Shown: positions 63,366 through 64,000 of the stretch, piece by piece
Numbering within the stretch: the first letter of the stretch is position 1
How the letters are laid out: every line of letters begins with the position of its first letter
Assembly (NCBI RefSeq): GCF_001424165.1
Contig: NZ_LMOJ01000028.1
Coordinates: 1 to 64,000, forward strand
Direction: 5' to 3'
DNA length: 64,000 bases
Origin: Massilia sp. Leaf139
Lineage (GTDB): Bacteria > Pseudomonadota > Gammaproteobacteria > Burkholderiales > Burkholderiaceae_D
Program-made: the position numbers and the translations under genes
Notes under the pieces: generated by a model
What the model saw: the letters and a program-made list of their open reading frames with translations, nothing else
Told to the model about the DNA's origin: nothing
Databases searched by the model: none

Positions 63366-64000
63366 TTCCAGTCGACGACAGCGTGGAGAGCCTGCGCGCC
63401 GAGCACGAAGCCCTGATGCAGTTCCTGTACCTGGCCCCGGTGGGCCTGGTGCAGGCAGATCTCGACGGCGAGATCGTGATGATCAATCCGATTTCTGCCC
63501 AGCTCCTGATGCCGCTGTCGCCCGACGGCTGCCTGACCAACCTCTTTGCCGCGCTCGAAGGCGTGGCGCCCGACCTGCGCCTGCAGTGCCGCGAGTACCC
63601 GCGCGCGAACGGCATGGTCTTCGAAGGCCTGCACATCCACCTGCGCCCGCAGGGCCTGCGCAAGGCCACGCCGCAGATCCTGTCGCTCACGCTCCTGAAG
63701 CTCGACGAGGCGCGCGTCATGGCCGTGATCCAGGACGTGACGGCCGAAGTGCGGCGCGAACGCCAGCTGCGCCAGAGCGACGCCTGGCTCAACGCCATCC
63801 TGACCCGCATCAGCGACTATGCGCTGGCCGCGCTCGACCGCCAGGGCCGCCTGTGCGACTGGAACGAGAGCATCGCCCGCGTCACCGGCTTCGACGAGCA
63901 CATCGTCGGTTCGCCCTATTCCATCTTCTACCCGCGCGACGCGATGACGGACGAGCACCTTCTCGACCGCCTTCGCGAAGCGGATCACAACGGCTGGAGC
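63362..64000 (+). CDS. PAS-domain signalling protein, N-terminal part (cut by window edge)
   Basis: An open frame from GTG 63362, overlapping the PYP stop as GTGA, continues without a stop to the last base (213 codons). It has no membrane segment. A first PAS-like domain covers about residues 15-135 (FLYLAPVGLVQADLDGEIVM to VMAVIQDVTAEVRRER) and a second begins about 142 (ILTRISDYALAALDRQGRLC) with WNESIARVTGFDEHIVG. PAS-PAC architecture suggests a kinase or GGDEF output beyond the window. It is the prime candidate to receive the PYP signal. Confidence 0.85.
   Translation, partial: MIPVDDSVESLRAEHEALMQFLYLAPVGLVQADLDGEIVMINPISAQLLMPLSPDGCLTNLFAALEGVAPDLRLQCREYPRANGMVFEGLHIHLRPQGLRKATPQILSLTLLKLDEARVMAVIQDVTAEVRRERQLRQSDAWLNAILTRISDYALAALDRQGRLCDWNESIARVTGFDEHIVGSPYSIFYPRDAMTDEHLLDRLREADHNGWS

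Overview
The window looks like chromosome of a high-GC betaproteobacterium of the Oxalobacteraceae, most like Massilia and relatives. The support is gene content and order: thyA/folA, comEC, tatD, LolC/LolD, an rpfE-like gene with recJ, prfB with its programmed frameshift, lysS, ppnN, many Bug/chemotaxis/c-di-GMP genes, and strongly GC-biased third codon positions. No rRNA, tRNA or CRISPR array was seen.

Layout. 1-72: last codons of an IS110-type transposase. 169-6507 (+): threonine aldolase family enzyme, thyA, MOSC protein, folA, a DUF4337 membrane protein, and a basic amino-acid decarboxylase with a strong terminator. 6591-8744 (-): CDF-type cation transporter, dcd, alpha/beta hydrolase. 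8910-11122 (+): a CpxRA-like two-component pair. 11119-23968 (-): comEC, then a type VI secretion cargo cassette (Tli4-type immunity protein, lipase effector, VgrG with an extra C-terminal tail), then tatD, lolD and two tandem LolC-type permeases. 24294-27034 (+): rpfE-like gene and recJ. 27178-36650: about 9.7 kb of accessory genes lying between recJ and prfB (SDR and Bug protein, a DUF4440 protein, a RES/Xre toxin-antitoxin pair, DUF2288, an MCP, an HTH-GAF regulator, a Sel1 protein and a periplasmic nucleotidase). 36783-40129 (+): prfB, a HAD phosphatase, lysS. 40353-50513: ppnN, POT peptide transporter, LysR regulator divergent from an atypical SDR, OPT transporter, penicillin-binding protein 1A. 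50515-54157: ECF sigma/anti-sigma operon, divergent subtilisin-like protease and a glycine-rich secreted protein; the sigma gene and the glycine-rich gene carry matching ECF-type promoters. 54179-63999: a signalling block with a REC-PAS-GGDEF-EAL protein, a multi-PAS hybrid histidine kinase, a membrane diguanylate cyclase and, at the right edge, a photoactive yellow protein.

The most striking locus is at the right end. The gene at 62979-63365 encodes a photoactive yellow protein homologue that keeps the chromophore-site Tyr, Glu and Cys at the spacing of the Halorhodospira protein. It is translationally coupled (GTGA) to a PAS-domain protein that runs off the window. Divergent from it is a small AMP-forming acyl ligase whose N-terminus looks like an acyl carrier protein with an intact phosphopantetheine Ser. 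The ligase is a good candidate for activating the p-coumaroyl chromophore, possibly through its own carrier domain. This looks like a self-contained blue-light sensing locus next to c-di-GMP and kinase genes.

A family of short palindromes with a GTAG foot (REP-like) occurs at least nine times between genes, often as inverted pairs. One copy supplies the stop codon of the cation transporter gene.
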